Below, one piece after another: positions 9,164 through 17,971 of a stretch of DNA of 64,000 nt. The DNA comes from Clostridia bacterium (GTDB lineage Bacteria > Bacillota > Clostridia > Christensenellales > CAG-1252). The notes below the pieces were generated by a model. It saw nothing but the letters and a program-made list of their open reading frames with translations. It did not search any database and was not told the origin of the DNA. Within the stretch, counting starts at the first letter, position 1, and each line of letters starts with the position of its first letter. The position numbers and the translations under genes were made by a program. The stretch is from assembly GCA_017444385.1 (NCBI GenBank), contig JAFSWQ010000014.1, positions 1-64,000 of the forward strand, in the 5' to 3' direction.

Positions 9164-9850
9164 ATGAAAAAAAGTCGAAAACTAACTAATTTCTGTACCT
9201 CTATAGCGATTATAGCAGTGGTGGCGTCTTTGGCGGCTATCGTAACGCTTACTCCAAAGCGACAAGCGGAAAAAACTTCCGCTATTTTGAGCGGAAAAAC
9301 CGCCGTTTCTTTAACTTTTAACGTATATCAAGGAACGAAAGAAATCGAACGAATTATTGATATATTATCTTCTTACGGCGTTTCCGCGACCTTCTTTTTA
9401 GGGGGTTGCTGGGTTGCAAAAAACGAGGGCGCAGTTAAAAAACTCGTAGAAGGTGGCTTTGAAATAGGCACTCACGGATATTATCACTACGATCACGCCA
9501 AGCTATCCTACGACCAAAACCTAACCGAAATAACGAAGTCGATAGAAGTACTCAATTCTTGCGGCGTGGAAAAAGTCAATTTATTCGCCCCGCCTTCGGG
9601 TAGTTACGGGGACGCGTGCGTTAAAGCGGTAAACAATCTTAATTTAACGATGGTACTTTGGTCTATCGATACGATCGACTGGCGGGATCAAGACGTTGAT
9701 TTGATAACCGATCGCGTGTTAAACAAAGTCGAAGAAGGCGATATAATTCTTATGCACCCAACTTCGGCGACAGTGGACGCCCTACCTAAAATAATTGAAG
9801 GAATTTTATCGAAAAACCTAAAAATCCTACCTGTTTCCGAAAACGCATAA
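9164..9850 (+). CDS. Membrane-anchored polysaccharide-deacetylase-fold protein with a degenerate catalytic motif
   Basis: NodB-type fold, 228 residues, with an N-terminal hydrophobic anchor (about 11-30) that would place the domain outside the membrane. The zinc motif H-x3-H is present (H104 and H108 in THGYYH), as are APPSGSYG and a C-terminal ILMHPT block. The first motif, normally TFDDG with the catalytic base and a metal ligand, reads TFNVYQG (51-57), so both aspartates are missing. Similar Asn-Val-Tyr variants occur in Clostridia, as I recall, but their activity is unclear. It has no Shine-Dalgarno; a TATAAT box ends only five bases before the ATG. It could be an enzyme with altered chemistry or a binding protein. 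Confidence 0.85.
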   Translation: MKKSRKLTNFCTSIAIIAVVASLAAIVTLTPKRQAEKTSAILSGKTAVSLTFNVYQGTKEIERIIDILSSYGVSATFFLGGCWVAKNEGAVKKLVEGGFEIGTHGYYHYDHAKLSYDQNLTEITKSIEVLNSCGVEKVNLFAPPSGSYGDACVKAVNNLNLTMVLWSIDTIDWRDQDVDLITDRVLNKVEEGDIILMHPTSATVDALPKIIEGILSKNLKILPVSENA

Positions 9851-9922
9851 AGAAATAAACGCAAAATTATAGCGTTTCGCTCTAACGAAAAACGTTTTAG
9901 TCGTTTTAGGTATTTTTGATAC

Positions 9923-9992
9923 AAAAAAGGCTGCGAGTATAGCCCCGTTTATCTCTTAAAAACATTTAGAGATACTAAAACTATTCGCAGCC
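9923..9992 (-). terminator. Long-stem terminator downstream of pnp
   Basis: On the minus strand, GGCTGCGA pairs with TCGCAGCC across an interior that contains its own hairpin (TATCTCTAA / TTAAGAGATA), followed by a run of T. It lies just after the pnp stop codon. Confidence 0.75.
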
Positions 9993-10010
9993 TATTTTAG
10001 TTTAGTTTAA

Positions 10011-12110
10011 TCAGCCGTTCGCTTTGGAGATTATATCCAACAAACGAAGATCTACGCCCTTAGGTCCGATTTTGATAACTTTAACCTTTACGAAATCGCC
10101 GATGTTTACGACGTCTTCGATTCTCTCAACTCTCTTTTCGCTGAGCTTGGAAATGTGTATCATACCGTCTTTATTGGGAAGGATCTCGACGAACGCGCCC
10201 ACGCCCGCGAGGATACGCGCAACGGGACCTTCGTAGATATCGCCGACTTCGGGATCTTTGGCGTAACCTAAAACGAGTTTCTTCGCCAATTCGATATTTT
10301 CGGGTTCAACGCCTGCGATGAATACTTCGCCGTCGTCCGAAATGTCGATCTTAACGCCGGTCTTGTCGATGATACCGTTGATATTCTTACCACCGCTGCC
10401 GATAACGTCTCTGATCTTATCGGGATTGATAGTGAAGCTGATGATCTTGGGAGCCCACTTGGAAAGTTCTTTTCTGGGTTCTTTGATAACTTCCGCCATC
10501 TTGCCCAAAATGAACAATCTGCCTACTCTCGCTTGTTCCAACGCTCTTCTCAAAATGAACTCGTCGATACCTTTGATCTTGATATCCATTTGGATAGCGG
10601 TGATACCTTCGCTCGTACCCGCGACCTTGAAGTCCATATCGCCCAAGAAGTCTTCAAGACCTTGGATATCGGTCAAAACGACGAGGTTATCCGACTTGTC
10701 GTCTTTCATAAGACCCATTGCGATACCCGCGACAGGCGCCTTGATGGGAACGCCCGCGTCCATAAGAGCCAAAGTCGAACCGCAAACGCTGGCTTGCGAG
10801 GTGCTGCCGTTAGAACTCAAAATTTCGGAAACCGTACGGATGCAATAGGGGAAATCCTTTTCGGAAGGAAGGACGGGTTCCAACGCTCTTTCCGCTAACG
10901 CGCCGTGACCTATTTCACGTCTGCCGGGGCTCTTCAAAGCCTTGGCTTCGCCCGTGGAATAAGGGGGCATATTGTAATGGTGCATATATCTCTTGAATTG
11001 GTCTTCGTCCAAACCTTCGAGTTTTTGCACTTCGCTGATGCTACCCAAAGTACAGGTGGTCATCGCTTGAGTTTGACCTCTCGTGAAAACGCCGGTACCG
11101 TGAACTCTCGGCAAGACGCCGACTTCGCACCAAATGGGACGGATCTCGGTGAGACCTCTACCGTCGGGACGGATACCCTTGTCGAGTATCTTACGACGAA
11201 CTTTTTCTTTCTTCATAGCGTACAAAGCGTCGCCGATCTCTCTTTCTCTGCCTTCGAACTTCTCGGCGAATTCAGCCGCGACTTCCTTGTCGAGAACTTT
11301 TTCTCTCGCTTCTCTTTCCTTTCTATCGAAAGCTTCGAGAACGTAATCCATTTTCTCGGAAGCGAACGCTCTAACGGCCTCGGTAACGTCCTCGCCGACT
11401 TTGTAATACTCGATCTCGGTGTTCTTGGGTTTACCGCAATCGGCTACGATGCTCTCGATCCAAGCGACGATCTTCTTGATCTCTTCGTGACCGAAAAGTA
11501 TAGCGCCGAGCATTTCTTCTTCGGTAACTTCGGAAGCGCCCGCTTCAACCATCATTATAGCGTCTTTGGTACCCGAGAGATAAACGTGCATTCTGCTCTT
11601 TTCTCTTTGAGCGGAATCGGGATTGATGACGTATTCGCCGTCTACCATACCGACCACTACGCTACCCGTAGGACCCGCGAAAGGTATATCGGAAATGGAC
11701 AACGCGATGGAGCTACCTATCATACCCCAAACTTCGGGGGGTATCTCGGTGTCGACCGACAAAGCGGTAGCGACTACCGCAACGTCGTTATAGAAGCCCT
11801 TGGGGAACAAAGGTCTAATAGGTCTGTCGATCAAACGGCTGACCAATATAGCCTTATCCGAAGGCCTACCTTCTCTCTTTTTGAAACCGCCGGGTATCTT
11901 ACCCACGCTGTACATCTTTTCTTCGAAATCAACGCCCAAAGGGAAGAAATCCATTCCGGGTCTCGGGGCTTCCGACATCGTCGCGTTGGTTTGTACTACC
12001 GTGTCGCCGCAACGAACCAAACAAGATCCGTTAGCTTGTCCGCAGTAGGCGCCTATTTCTACGGTAACTTCTCTTCCGCCTATAGTCGTCTTGTAAATCT
12101 TTCTTTCCAT
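10011..12110 (-). CDS. pnp: Polyribonucleotide nucleotidyltransferase (PNPase)
   Basis: Phosphorolytic 3'-5' exoribonuclease that takes part in mRNA decay. Two RNase PH domains (about 1-220 and 320-550) flank an all-helical domain, with conserved LVRCGDTVV, FFPLGVDFEEK, GGFKKREGRPS and GDMDFKVAGT. A KH domain (INPDKIRDVIGSGGKNIN, about 555-615) and an S1 domain (about 620-690) complete it. The ATG at 12110 is preceded by AGGAGG; an in-frame start eight codons upstream has no such site. It is downstream of rpsO with two hairpins in the gap, a gene pair also linked in many other bacteria. Confidence 0.97.
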   Translation of the reverse strand: MERKIYKTTIGGREVTVEIGAYCGQANGSCLVRCGDTVVQTNATMSEAPRPGMDFFPLGVDFEEKMYSVGKIPGGFKKREGRPSDKAILVSRLIDRPIRPLFPKGFYNDVAVVATALSVDTEIPPEVWGMIGSSIALSISDIPFAGPTGSVVVGMVDGEYVINPDSAQREKSRMHVYLSGTKDAIMMVEAGASEVTEEEMLGAILFGHEEIKKIVAWIESIVADCGKPKNTEIEYYKVGEDVTEAVRAFASEKMDYVLEAFDRKEREAREKVLDKEVAAEFAEKFEGREREIGDALYAMKKEKVRRKILDKGIRPDGRGLTEIRPIWCEVGVLPRVHGTGVFTRGQTQAMTTCTLGSISEVQKLEGLDEDQFKRYMHHYNMPPYSTGEAKALKSPGRREIGHGALAERALEPVLPSEKDFPYCIRTVSEILSSNGSTSQASVCGSTLALMDAGVPIKAPVAGIAMGLMKDDKSDNLVVLTDIQGLEDFLGDMDFKVAGTSEGITAIQMDIKIKGIDEFILRRALEQARVGRLFILGKMAEVIKEPRKELSKWAPKIISFTINPDKIRDVIGSGGKNINGIIDKTGVKIDISDDGEVFIAGVEPENIELAKKLVLGYAKDPEVGDIYEGPVARILAGVGAFVEILPNKDGMIHISKLSEKRVERIEDVVNIGDFVKVKVIKIGPKGVDLRLLDIISKANG

Positions 12111-12123
12111 TAAAAACCTCCTG

Positions 12124-12145
12124 TCCGCCCTCACTGTTTGGCGGA
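12124..12145 (-). promoter_or_regulatory. Hairpin in the pnp leader
   Basis: On the minus strand TCCGCC and GGCGGA arms around a 10-base loop sit directly upstream of the pnp ribosome binding site. The same arm sequences recur in the hairpin at 12167-12182, so the two structures could exchange partners. A post-transcriptional control role, as known for pnp in other bacteria, is inference. Confidence 0.5.
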
Positions 12146-12161
12146 AACTATTTAGAATTCG

Positions 12162-12183
12162 AAAAAGGCGGAAAATTCCGCCC
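12162..12183 (-). terminator. Terminator or attenuator between rpsO and pnp
   Basis: On the minus strand GGCGGA-AATT-TCCGCC followed by TTTTT, between the rpsO stop (12195) and pnp. It would end most rpsO transcripts and attenuate pnp. Confidence 0.65.
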
Positions 12184-12194
12184 TTCCGATAAAA

Positions 12195-12449
12195 TTACTT
12201 ACGCAAGCCGAGTTGAGCAATGATGGCTCTGTATCTTTCGATATCGATTTTTTGCAAGTAAGCGAGCAATTGTTTACGCTTACCGATCATTTGCAACAAA
12301 CCGCGACGGCTGTGATTGTCTTTGTGATGGGATTCGAGATGCTTGCTGAGGTTCTCGATGCGCGCGGTCAACAACGCGATTTGAACTTCGGGAGATCCCG
12401 TATCGTTTTCAGAACGTGCATACTTTTTGATAATTTCGCTTTTTTCCAT
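12195..12449 (-). CDS. rpsO: 30S ribosomal protein S15
   Basis: Primary 16S rRNA-binding protein of the small-subunit platform. The 84-residue product has all the S15 hallmarks: [34 protein letters not shown] and the C-terminal KRKQLLAYL. The ATG at 12449 has GGAGG seven bases before it; a longer in-frame reading upstream to 12506 has neither homology nor a ribosome binding site. Confidence 0.97.
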   Translation of the reverse strand: MEKSEIIKKYARSENDTGSPEVQIALLTARIENLSKHLESHHKDNHSRRGLLQMIGKRKQLLAYLQKIDIERYRAIIAQLGLRK

Positions 12450-12530
12450 AATAAACCTCCAAAAATATTCGCCCGTATCCTTGAAGAACATCAGCGACTT
12501 GTCCATCTAAGAAGCGGGTATCGCTTATAT

Positions 12531-12557
12531 ATTATAGTATAATACGGTTTTTGTCAA
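12531..12557 (-). promoter_or_regulatory. Promoter of rpsO(-pnp)
   Basis: On the minus strand TTGACA (12552-12557) and TATAAT (12531-12536) with a 15-base gap; an overlapping TAATAT gives 17 bases. The resulting leader of about 75 bases before rpsO is long enough for S15 autoregulation, but I could not identify a defined fold. Confidence 0.5.
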
Positions 12558-12588
12558 ACGAAAAAAACAATATTAAATTTATTTTTAT

Positions 12589-14025
12589 CTATATTTTTAT
12601 TTGTTTATCGAAAAAAATTCTCTTTTTAGCGATGAGTTCCTCGATATGTTCGTTATAACCCTTTATTTCCTTTATTTCGGACAGCCGCTCTATCCTTACG
12701 TTTTTCACGCCCTCGTTATCTTCGACGGTGACGGTTTTGGATATCGCGCCCGCGCCCGAAGCGTGAACGGTATGCGTTTCTTCCATAATGTCGACGTTGT
12801 AGACGCAAGTCTTGCCCTTCTTCGCGTAGCCTACGTTTTCGAGCCGCCCGAAAGTGTTTTTTTGACGATAGGTGTAATAAGGTGAATACCCCGCTTTTAT
12901 CAAAGCGTCGAAGGAATAATCGACCATCTTGTACGCGTCGTTTTGCGCGCCGCTTTTCAGTCCGTCCATATTGAACACCGAACCGCGCTTGACGGATAAC
13001 GTATGCACGGTGATATTCGCGGGGGAAAGTTCTATCGCCTTATCGACCGAAGCTTTGAAGTCCTCTACCGACTCGTCGGGTAACATCGCGATAAGATCCA
13101 TATTGACGTCGAACCCGTACTTATTCGCGAGTTCGTAGGCTTTGAAAATATCCTCTACCGAGTGCTTTCTGCCGATAAGATCGAGAGTAGATTGCTTAAA
13201 GGTTTGCGGATTTACCGATATTCTCGTTACGCCGTTTTCTTTGAGTATCTTCGCCTTACTTTCGGTAAAGGTCTCGGGCCTACCCGCTTCCACGGTGAAT
13301 TCTTCCCCGCACGCTTTGAACGCGCGAAGTATCTTGTCCAAATCCCCGTCGTCTATCGAAGTGGGCGTACCCCCTCCTACGTATATCGCGCGGCGGCGCC
13401 CTAAACCAAAATCGAATTGAGTGGATATATCGCGAGCGAGGTTATCCGCATAGTCGGCAAGGCGTTTTTTCGCGTGGTCGTAGGTCTCGGAAATAAAAGA
13501 GCAATAGGCGCAACGCGTGGGACAAACGGGGATATTCGCGAACGCGTCGTAGCCGTCGCCGAAGGAATAGATACCCTTTTGCGTTTGTATAATGCGTTCG
13601 ATAAGGTCGAATTTACGCTCGGAAACGTATAGTTTCCCCACCATTTCATCTTTTACGTTCACCCCGTCAGAAAGTAATTCGTAATATAATTTCGTAGGTC
13701 GTATCCCCGTCAAACTGCCGTACGGAAGGGCGATTCCGGTGTAGTCGGATAACGTCTCGTAAACTGTTATTTTTGCGCTTCTTTTATAGAGGCGCATCTT
13801 GATAAGATCGCTTGGAAAATCGGTAGTTTCTAATCCGCCCTCGCGGCGTTTCCCCGCAAAATCCACGGTAACGATATAACGCCCGTCGCGCTCAAAGCAA
13901 TCGACGGTCATTCTTTCGCCGCCCTCTTCCGCGTATTCCAAAACGGGATAGAAGGCTTGTATCATATCGTAGATATCGTTTTTGAATTTTGGCTCGTTTA
14001 TCTCAACGCTTATTTTAACGCTCAT
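12589..14025 (-). CDS. hemZ: Radical SAM coproporphyrinogen III dehydrogenase-like protein HemZ
   Basis: HemZ group of the HemN-like radical SAM family, 478 residues. The cluster motif is CPTRCAYC (C168, C172, C175), inside the HemZ-typical NIPVCPTRCAYCSF block, followed by YVGGGTPTS, EAGRPET and RISVNPQT. It has the roughly 150-residue N-terminal extension of HemZ. Members are annotated in oxygen-independent haem synthesis, but no other haem gene is in the window, so the real substrate may differ. Its ATG overlaps the stop of the MBL gene upstream (TAATG). It is the last gene of the recJ operon. Confidence 0.88.
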   Translation of the reverse strand: MSVKISVEINEPKFKNDIYDMIQAFYPVLEYAEEGGERMTVDCFERDGRYIVTVDFAGKRREGGLETTDFPSDLIKMRLYKRSAKITVYETLSDYTGIALPYGSLTGIRPTKLYYELLSDGVNVKDEMVGKLYVSERKFDLIERIIQTQKGIYSFGDGYDAFANIPVCPTRCAYCSFISETYDHAKKRLADYADNLARDISTQFDFGLGRRRAIYVGGGTPTSIDDGDLDKILRAFKACGEEFTVEAGRPETFTESKAKILKENGVTRISVNPQTFKQSTLDLIGRKHSVEDIFKAYELANKYGFDVNMDLIAMLPDESVEDFKASVDKAIELSPANITVHTLSVKRGSVFNMDGLKSGAQNDAYKMVDYSFDALIKAGYSPYYTYRQKNTFGRLENVGYAKKGKTCVYNVDIMEETHTVHASGAGAISKTVTVEDNEGVKNVRIERLSEIKEIKGYNEHIEELIAKKRIFFDKQIKI

Positions 14026-14684
14026 TATACGTCTCTCTTTATCAATAAGTCGTATTGATAGGTATCTCTATCGTCTTTAACTTTTACTTTGGGTTGGTAC
14101 TCAGTCGCCAAACGGTAAAACGGGTTGTCTTCGTGCCCGTGCAAAACGTAATATTCGGGATAGTTGTCGAAGATTTTCCCAAGAGAAGATATCATTTCTT
14201 TCATATTTCCCGTGGGGAAATCCACCCTGCCGTAAGACTCCGCGCACAGTGTGTCCCCGCCGAAAAGATAGTCGCCTAAAACGTAGGTCATTCCGTCCAC
14301 GGTATGCCCCGGCGTATATACGCACTTGACTTTCCCAAGCGAAGTTTCCACCTCTTCGCCGTCTTCGAGCTTGACGTCCGCAACGTACTTCTCGAATTTA
14401 ACGCCCATAAATCGACCGAGATCTTTATTGCTATTGGATATCAATTCGCCGTACTTCGACGCGTAGATTTTAACGCCGTTTCTCTGCGCTTCGCATACGC
14501 CCAAGGCGTGATCGAAATGCGCGTGCGTTACGAATATCCCTTCGAGCGTAAGATCGTTTTCGTCGAGATATTCTTTTATTACCGAATATCGTACGCCCAT
14601 ATCGAACGCGATAGCGTTTTTACCTTCGACGAGCAAGTAGGAAGTTTGAGATAGGAATTGACCGTTTATCAATAACAGTTTCAT
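14025..14684 (-). CDS. Metallo-beta-lactamase fold hydrolase, glyoxalase II-like
   Basis: 219 residues with the binuclear zinc motif THAHFDHA (H54, H56, D58, H59), a downstream GHTVDGMTY histidine, the GGDTLCAESYGRVDFP Asp block and a terminal LHGHED histidine. These are the ligands of the glyoxalase II/YqgX group of thioester hydrolases. The Bacillus homologue also lies near competence and RNA-processing genes. Substrate unknown. Coupled by overlap to dtd upstream (ATGA) and hemZ downstream (TAATG). Confidence 0.88.
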   Translation of the reverse strand: MKLLLINGQFLSQTSYLLVEGKNAIAFDMGVRYSVIKEYLDENDLTLEGIFVTHAHFDHALGVCEAQRNGVKIYASKYGELISNSNKDLGRFMGVKFEKYVADVKLEDGEEVETSLGKVKCVYTPGHTVDGMTYVLGDYLFGGDTLCAESYGRVDFPTGNMKEMISSLGKIFDNYPEYYVLHGHEDNPFYRLATEYQPKVKVKDDRDTYQYDLLIKRDV

Positions 14685-15118
14685 TTTTCGATTATTACGT
14701 TTATAGGTCCGTCGGCTATCGAGGTTATTTTCATATCCGCGCCGAATACTCCGCGCTCTGCATGGAAGAATTTTTCATCGAAGGTTTTGAGGGCGTAGTC
14801 GAACAATTCGCTCGCGAGATCTGGGCGAAGCGCATTAGAAAACGAAGGCCGTCTGCTCGCTTTCGTTTCCGCGTACAGCGTAAAATTCGGGACAAGCATA
14901 ACGTTTCCGCCTACCGCTAATAAGTCGAGATTTATCTTGCCCGCCTCGTCCTCGAATATGCGAATTTTGCCTATCCTGTCCATAACGTAATCCACTTTTC
15001 CCTTATCGTCGCCCTCGGTAAATCCAAGGTAAACGAGTAGCCCTTTGTCTATTTTACCGACGGTTACCCCGTCTATTTTCAGTTCCGCCGACAGCACTCT
15101 TTGCAACAACGCTTTCAT
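14681..15118 (-). CDS. dtd: D-aminoacyl-tRNA deacylase
   Basis: Hydrolyses D-aminoacyl-tRNAs and mischarged glycyl-tRNA to recycle tRNA and keep D-residues out of proteins. The 145-residue length and overall pattern (MKALLQRVLSAEL, GLLVYLGFTEGDD, ADMKITSIADGPI) are those of bacterial DTD. The active-site block is slightly divergent: the usual SQFTL reads PNFTLYAET, and the C-terminal GPVT reads GPIN, although the key Thr and the Gly-Pro pair are kept. It overlaps recJ upstream by one base. Confidence 0.92.
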   Translation of the reverse strand: MKALLQRVLSAELKIDGVTVGKIDKGLLVYLGFTEGDDKGKVDYVMDRIGKIRIFEDEAGKINLDLLAVGGNVMLVPNFTLYAETKASRRPSFSNALRPDLASELFDYALKTFDEKFFHAERGVFGADMKITSIADGPINVIIEK

Positions 15119-17445
15119 TATTTATCATCCTCCTTCAACGCCGAGTAGATAGTTAACAATCTCGAAATATCAAGCGAGGGCTCGACGCCGTAGCAAGCCA
15201 AGGAAAACTCGTTCCCAACTCTTAACCAGCCTACGTCGAAAAGCATATAAAAATGCAGGGCAAAACTCTCGTAAGCGAGATTATAACCGAAGGACGTAAG
15301 GTCGAAATAGAGGTCTTGTATATCCTTTGCACGCCTTCCCGACCTTAAGAATTCGGCTATTTTTTTCGCCGTATAAAGCACTTTTTCTTCGTTAAGTTCA
15401 AGGGCTTTGAATTTATCCTTAAACGGAATATTCTTAACCGTTACGACCTTCGCTGCGGGGGCTTTCGCATAGATAGTCCTTACATAACCCGCCGACAACG
15501 GCGCGTCCAAAAGCACCACGCGGGAATAGTACGCGGCGTTAGCGAGGTCTACGGGATACAGTAACAACGTGGAAATCGGATTTTCGTCGAGATTGATCGC
15601 CGAAATACGGGGCGCGAACGACTTACCTTTGCAATAGGTTAGGAAGTTTTTCGCGGTCTCTGCCGAAAACGCCAAATACAAAGTACCGTATGAGGAATTA
15701 TCGTATAAAGGATACTCGCTCACGGTTTCAATCTTTTCGCCTTTATCGACGTAAACCGCCGTTTTTGCGTATTCGACGAAAGCTTTTGAATTGTCCTTAA
15801 AGGCTTCGGCGTTCTTTAAAAGTACCTGACTTACCGACAGTTGCACGTATTCGCGATTATTGAATTCCTTTAACGACGCGTCCACCGTCATTTCGTAAGG
15901 TAAGCCGTACTCTTTATAATTCAAAACGAACTCTTTGGAAAACGCGAGAACGTCGGTTTCCGAGTTCAAACGACATTTGACGTGAGGGGTCGAACCTATA
16001 CGCGCCATCTTACAGTCCTCGCCTTCCACCGCAAACGTAGGCGCTGGATTGCCTTCGCCGAAGGGTTCCAAAAGTGAAAGTTGCTTGCAAAAAGTCAAAC
16101 CGATTTGCGAGCGAGAGAGCTTTATATCGTATTCGTATTTGGGGAAGAAATAGGAATCGTCGTAACTTTCTTTGACAACCTCGTTGAGTTTGTCGGCAAA
16201 GGCTTGGAATTTTTCTTTATTTATACTCATTCCCGCCGCCCCGGCGTGACCGCCGAAGCCCAAAGTCATGTAACCGACTTTTTCTATACACTTGAAAATA
16301 TTCACGTCGGGAATACTTCTCGCCGAGCCTTTCAACGCCGCGCCGCCGTTTCCTAAAAGCACGCAAGGGCGGTAAAACGCGGTCGTAATACGAGAAGCGA
16401 CCAAACCCAATACGCCGGTTTCCCATTCCTCGTCCGAAAGAACGAGGATACGGTTGTTTTCCAGCATCTCGGGGGTGATCTTCTTCATACATTGGTCGAT
16501 TAGATTTTTCGTGACGTTTTGCCTTTCTCTATTCGCCTTTTCTATCTTTTCGACAAGAGTTTTCACGAAAAACGCGTCCTTTTCCAAGAAAAGTTGAACC
16601 ACGTCGGTTTGGTCGTTCAACCTACCGAGCGCGTTAATTCTCGGCGCGAGTCTGTACCCTATATCGCCCGACGTTATGCTCTTCAATTCAGCCGACATGG
16701 CGAGTTGTTTAACCCCTTCTCTTTTCAACGAGTTCAGCTCTTTCAAGCCGTGATAAACGAGTTTTCTATTCTCGCCCACCAAGGGAACGACGTCGGCTAC
16801 GGTTGCCAACGCGACGAGATCGAGGTACTCGTTAGCCTCTTCTCTATCCGAAAGCGCTTCGACGAGCTTCATTGCGACGGCAGCGCCGCAAATATCTCTA
16901 AGCGGCGAGTCTTCGGTCAGTTTGGGGTTTAATATCAAACATTCGGGAAGTATCGCGTGCGGCTCGTGGTGATCGGTAACTATGATATCTATCCCGTTAT
17001 TCCTGCAATACTCCACTTCCGCAACCGCCGAAATTCCGCAGTCCACGGTGATAATAAGCGAGGGCGCGTAGTCTTTGAACACTTTTTCGAGAGTGGGTAT
17101 AGACAACCCGTAACCGTCTTGACGAAGGGGTATAAAATGCTCGGCTTTCGAGCCTATTTTATTGAAGAACAGTTGAAGAATGGAAGTAGCGCATATTCCG
17201 TCACAGTCGTAATCGCCGAAAATGAGAATGCTCTCTTCGTTTTTCAAGGCTATATCTATCCGCTCTACGATCTTATCGACGTTCTTAAGAGTAGACGCTT
17301 CCACAAAATTTCTATCGGGCGATAAAAAATCGTGTATCGAGTCGTAATCTCTATACCCGCGCTTAAATAAATATTCTACTATCGCTTCGTTTAATCCAAT
17401 TCTTTTCGCCGTTTCCGTAACGGCATTATCGTAATTCGCATTCAT
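15118..17445 (-). CDS. recJ: Single-stranded-DNA-specific exonuclease RecJ
   Basis: 5'-3' ssDNA exonuclease of recombination and mismatch repair. The DHH phosphoesterase motifs are visible: DYDCDG (about 78-83), VDCG (about 135-138), TDHH (about 157-160), and the DHHA1 block GFGGHAGAAG. The product is about 775 residues with an OB-fold domain and a less conserved C-terminal extension, normal for Firmicutes RecJ. I choose the ATG at 17445. No Shine-Dalgarno is seen, and the upstream TATAAT ends seven bases before this ATG, so the mRNA may begin at the start codon. It is first of recJ-dtd-MBL-hemZ. Confidence 0.95.
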   Translation of the reverse strand: MNANYDNAVTETAKRIGLNEAIVEYLFKRGYRDYDSIHDFLSPDRNFVEASTLKNVDKIVERIDIALKNEESILIFGDYDCDGICATSILQLFFNKIGSKAEHFIPLRQDGYGLSIPTLEKVFKDYAPSLIITVDCGISAVAEVEYCRNNGIDIIVTDHHEPHAILPECLILNPKLTEDSPLRDICGAAVAMKLVEALSDREEANEYLDLVALATVADVVPLVGENRKLVYHGLKELNSLKREGVKQLAMSAELKSITSGDIGYRLAPRINALGRLNDQTDVVQLFLEKDAFFVKTLVEKIEKANRERQNVTKNLIDQCMKKITPEMLENNRILVLSDEEWETGVLGLVASRITTAFYRPCVLLGNGGAALKGSARSIPDVNIFKCIEKVGYMTLGFGGHAGAAGMSINKEKFQAFADKLNEVVKESYDDSYFFPKYEYDIKLSRSQIGLTFCKQLSLLEPFGEGNPAPTFAVEGEDCKMARIGSTPHVKCRLNSETDVLAFSKEFVLNYKEYGLPYEMTVDASLKEFNNREYVQLSVSQVLLKNAEAFKDNSKAFVEYAKTAVYVDKGEKIETVSEYPLYDNSSYGTLYLAFSAETAKNFLTYCKGKSFAPRISAINLDENPISTLLLYPVDLANAAYYSRVVLLDAPLSAGYVRTIYAKAPAAKVVTVKNIPFKDKFKALELNEEKVLYTAKKIAEFLRSGRRAKDIQDLYFDLTSFGYNLAYESFALHFYMLFDVGWLRVGNEFSLACYGVEPSLDISRLLTIYSALKEDDK

Positions 17446-17452
17446 CACGATA

Positions 17453-17481
17453 ATTATAACATATTTTAAGCTTACTGAAAA
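17453..17481 (-). promoter_or_regulatory. Promoter of the recJ operon, placed for a leaderless start
   Basis: On the minus strand TTTTCA (17476-17481), a 17-base spacer and TATAAT (17453-17458). The ATG follows after seven bases, where transcription would begin. Confidence 0.5.
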
Positions 17482-17640
17482 GGCAAAAAAACGTACTTGT
17501 CAAAAAAACTTTCGCATTTGATGCAAAAATTAAATACGTATCTCTACAAACGCAAGATATCGGCTCTCTTTAATAAATCGTATAAGAGAGAATAAGGATA
17601 AAATAAAATTAATATAGAAAAGGAAATATATAAATAAAGA

Positions 17641-17674
17641 AAAAAACCGTCGGGTGACTTTCGTCCCCAACGGC
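17641..17674 (-). terminator. Terminator after rplU-prp-rpmA
   Basis: On the minus strand, CCGTTGGGGAC and GTCACCCGACGG arms around a GAAA loop, then a run of T, 18 bases after the rpmA stop. The rest of 17482-17640 is AT-rich spacer with nothing recognised. Confidence 0.8.
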
Positions 17675-17691
17675 TATCGTCAAATAATAAC

Positions 17692-17970
17692 TTATTGCTC
17701 TACGTAGATATTAACGGTCTTGATATCGTTTCTGGTCTCGAAACGTACAACGCCGTCCGCAGTCGCAAATAAAGTGTCGTCCTTGGCGCGCATTACGTTA
17801 ACGCCGGGATGGAATTTAGTACCTCTTTGTCTTACGAGAATGTTACCCGCCAACACGTGTTGACCGTCGGCTCTCTTAACGCCTAATCTTTGAGCGTTAC
17901 TGTCTCTGCCGTTTCTCGAAGATCCAACACCCTTTTTATGAGCGAACAATTGAATCTTAATAAAGTTCAT
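17692..17970 (-). CDS. rpmA: 50S ribosomal protein L27 with cleavable N-terminus
   Basis: Large-subunit protein whose N-terminal tail reaches the peptidyl-transferase centre. The body ([35 protein letters not shown]) is standard. The first nine residues, MNFIKIQLF, form the Firmicutes-type propeptide removed by Prp before AHKKG; here the usual LQFF is IQLF. It follows prp immediately, as in other Firmicutes. Confidence 0.97.
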   Translation of the reverse strand: MNFIKIQLFAHKKGVGSSRNGRDSNAQRLGVKRADGQHVLAGNILVRQRGTKFHPGVNVMRAKDDTLFATADGVVRFETRNDIKTVNIYVEQ

Positions 17971-17971
17971 T

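Noticed and set aside
9860..9900. Terminator after the deacetylase-like gene
   Set aside because: A CGTTT/AAACG pairing is visible, but the stem is short and irregular.
10905..12113. 402-codon plus-strand frame antisense to pnp
   Set aside because: Shadow frame of a highly conserved gene; no domain, promoter or ribosome binding site.
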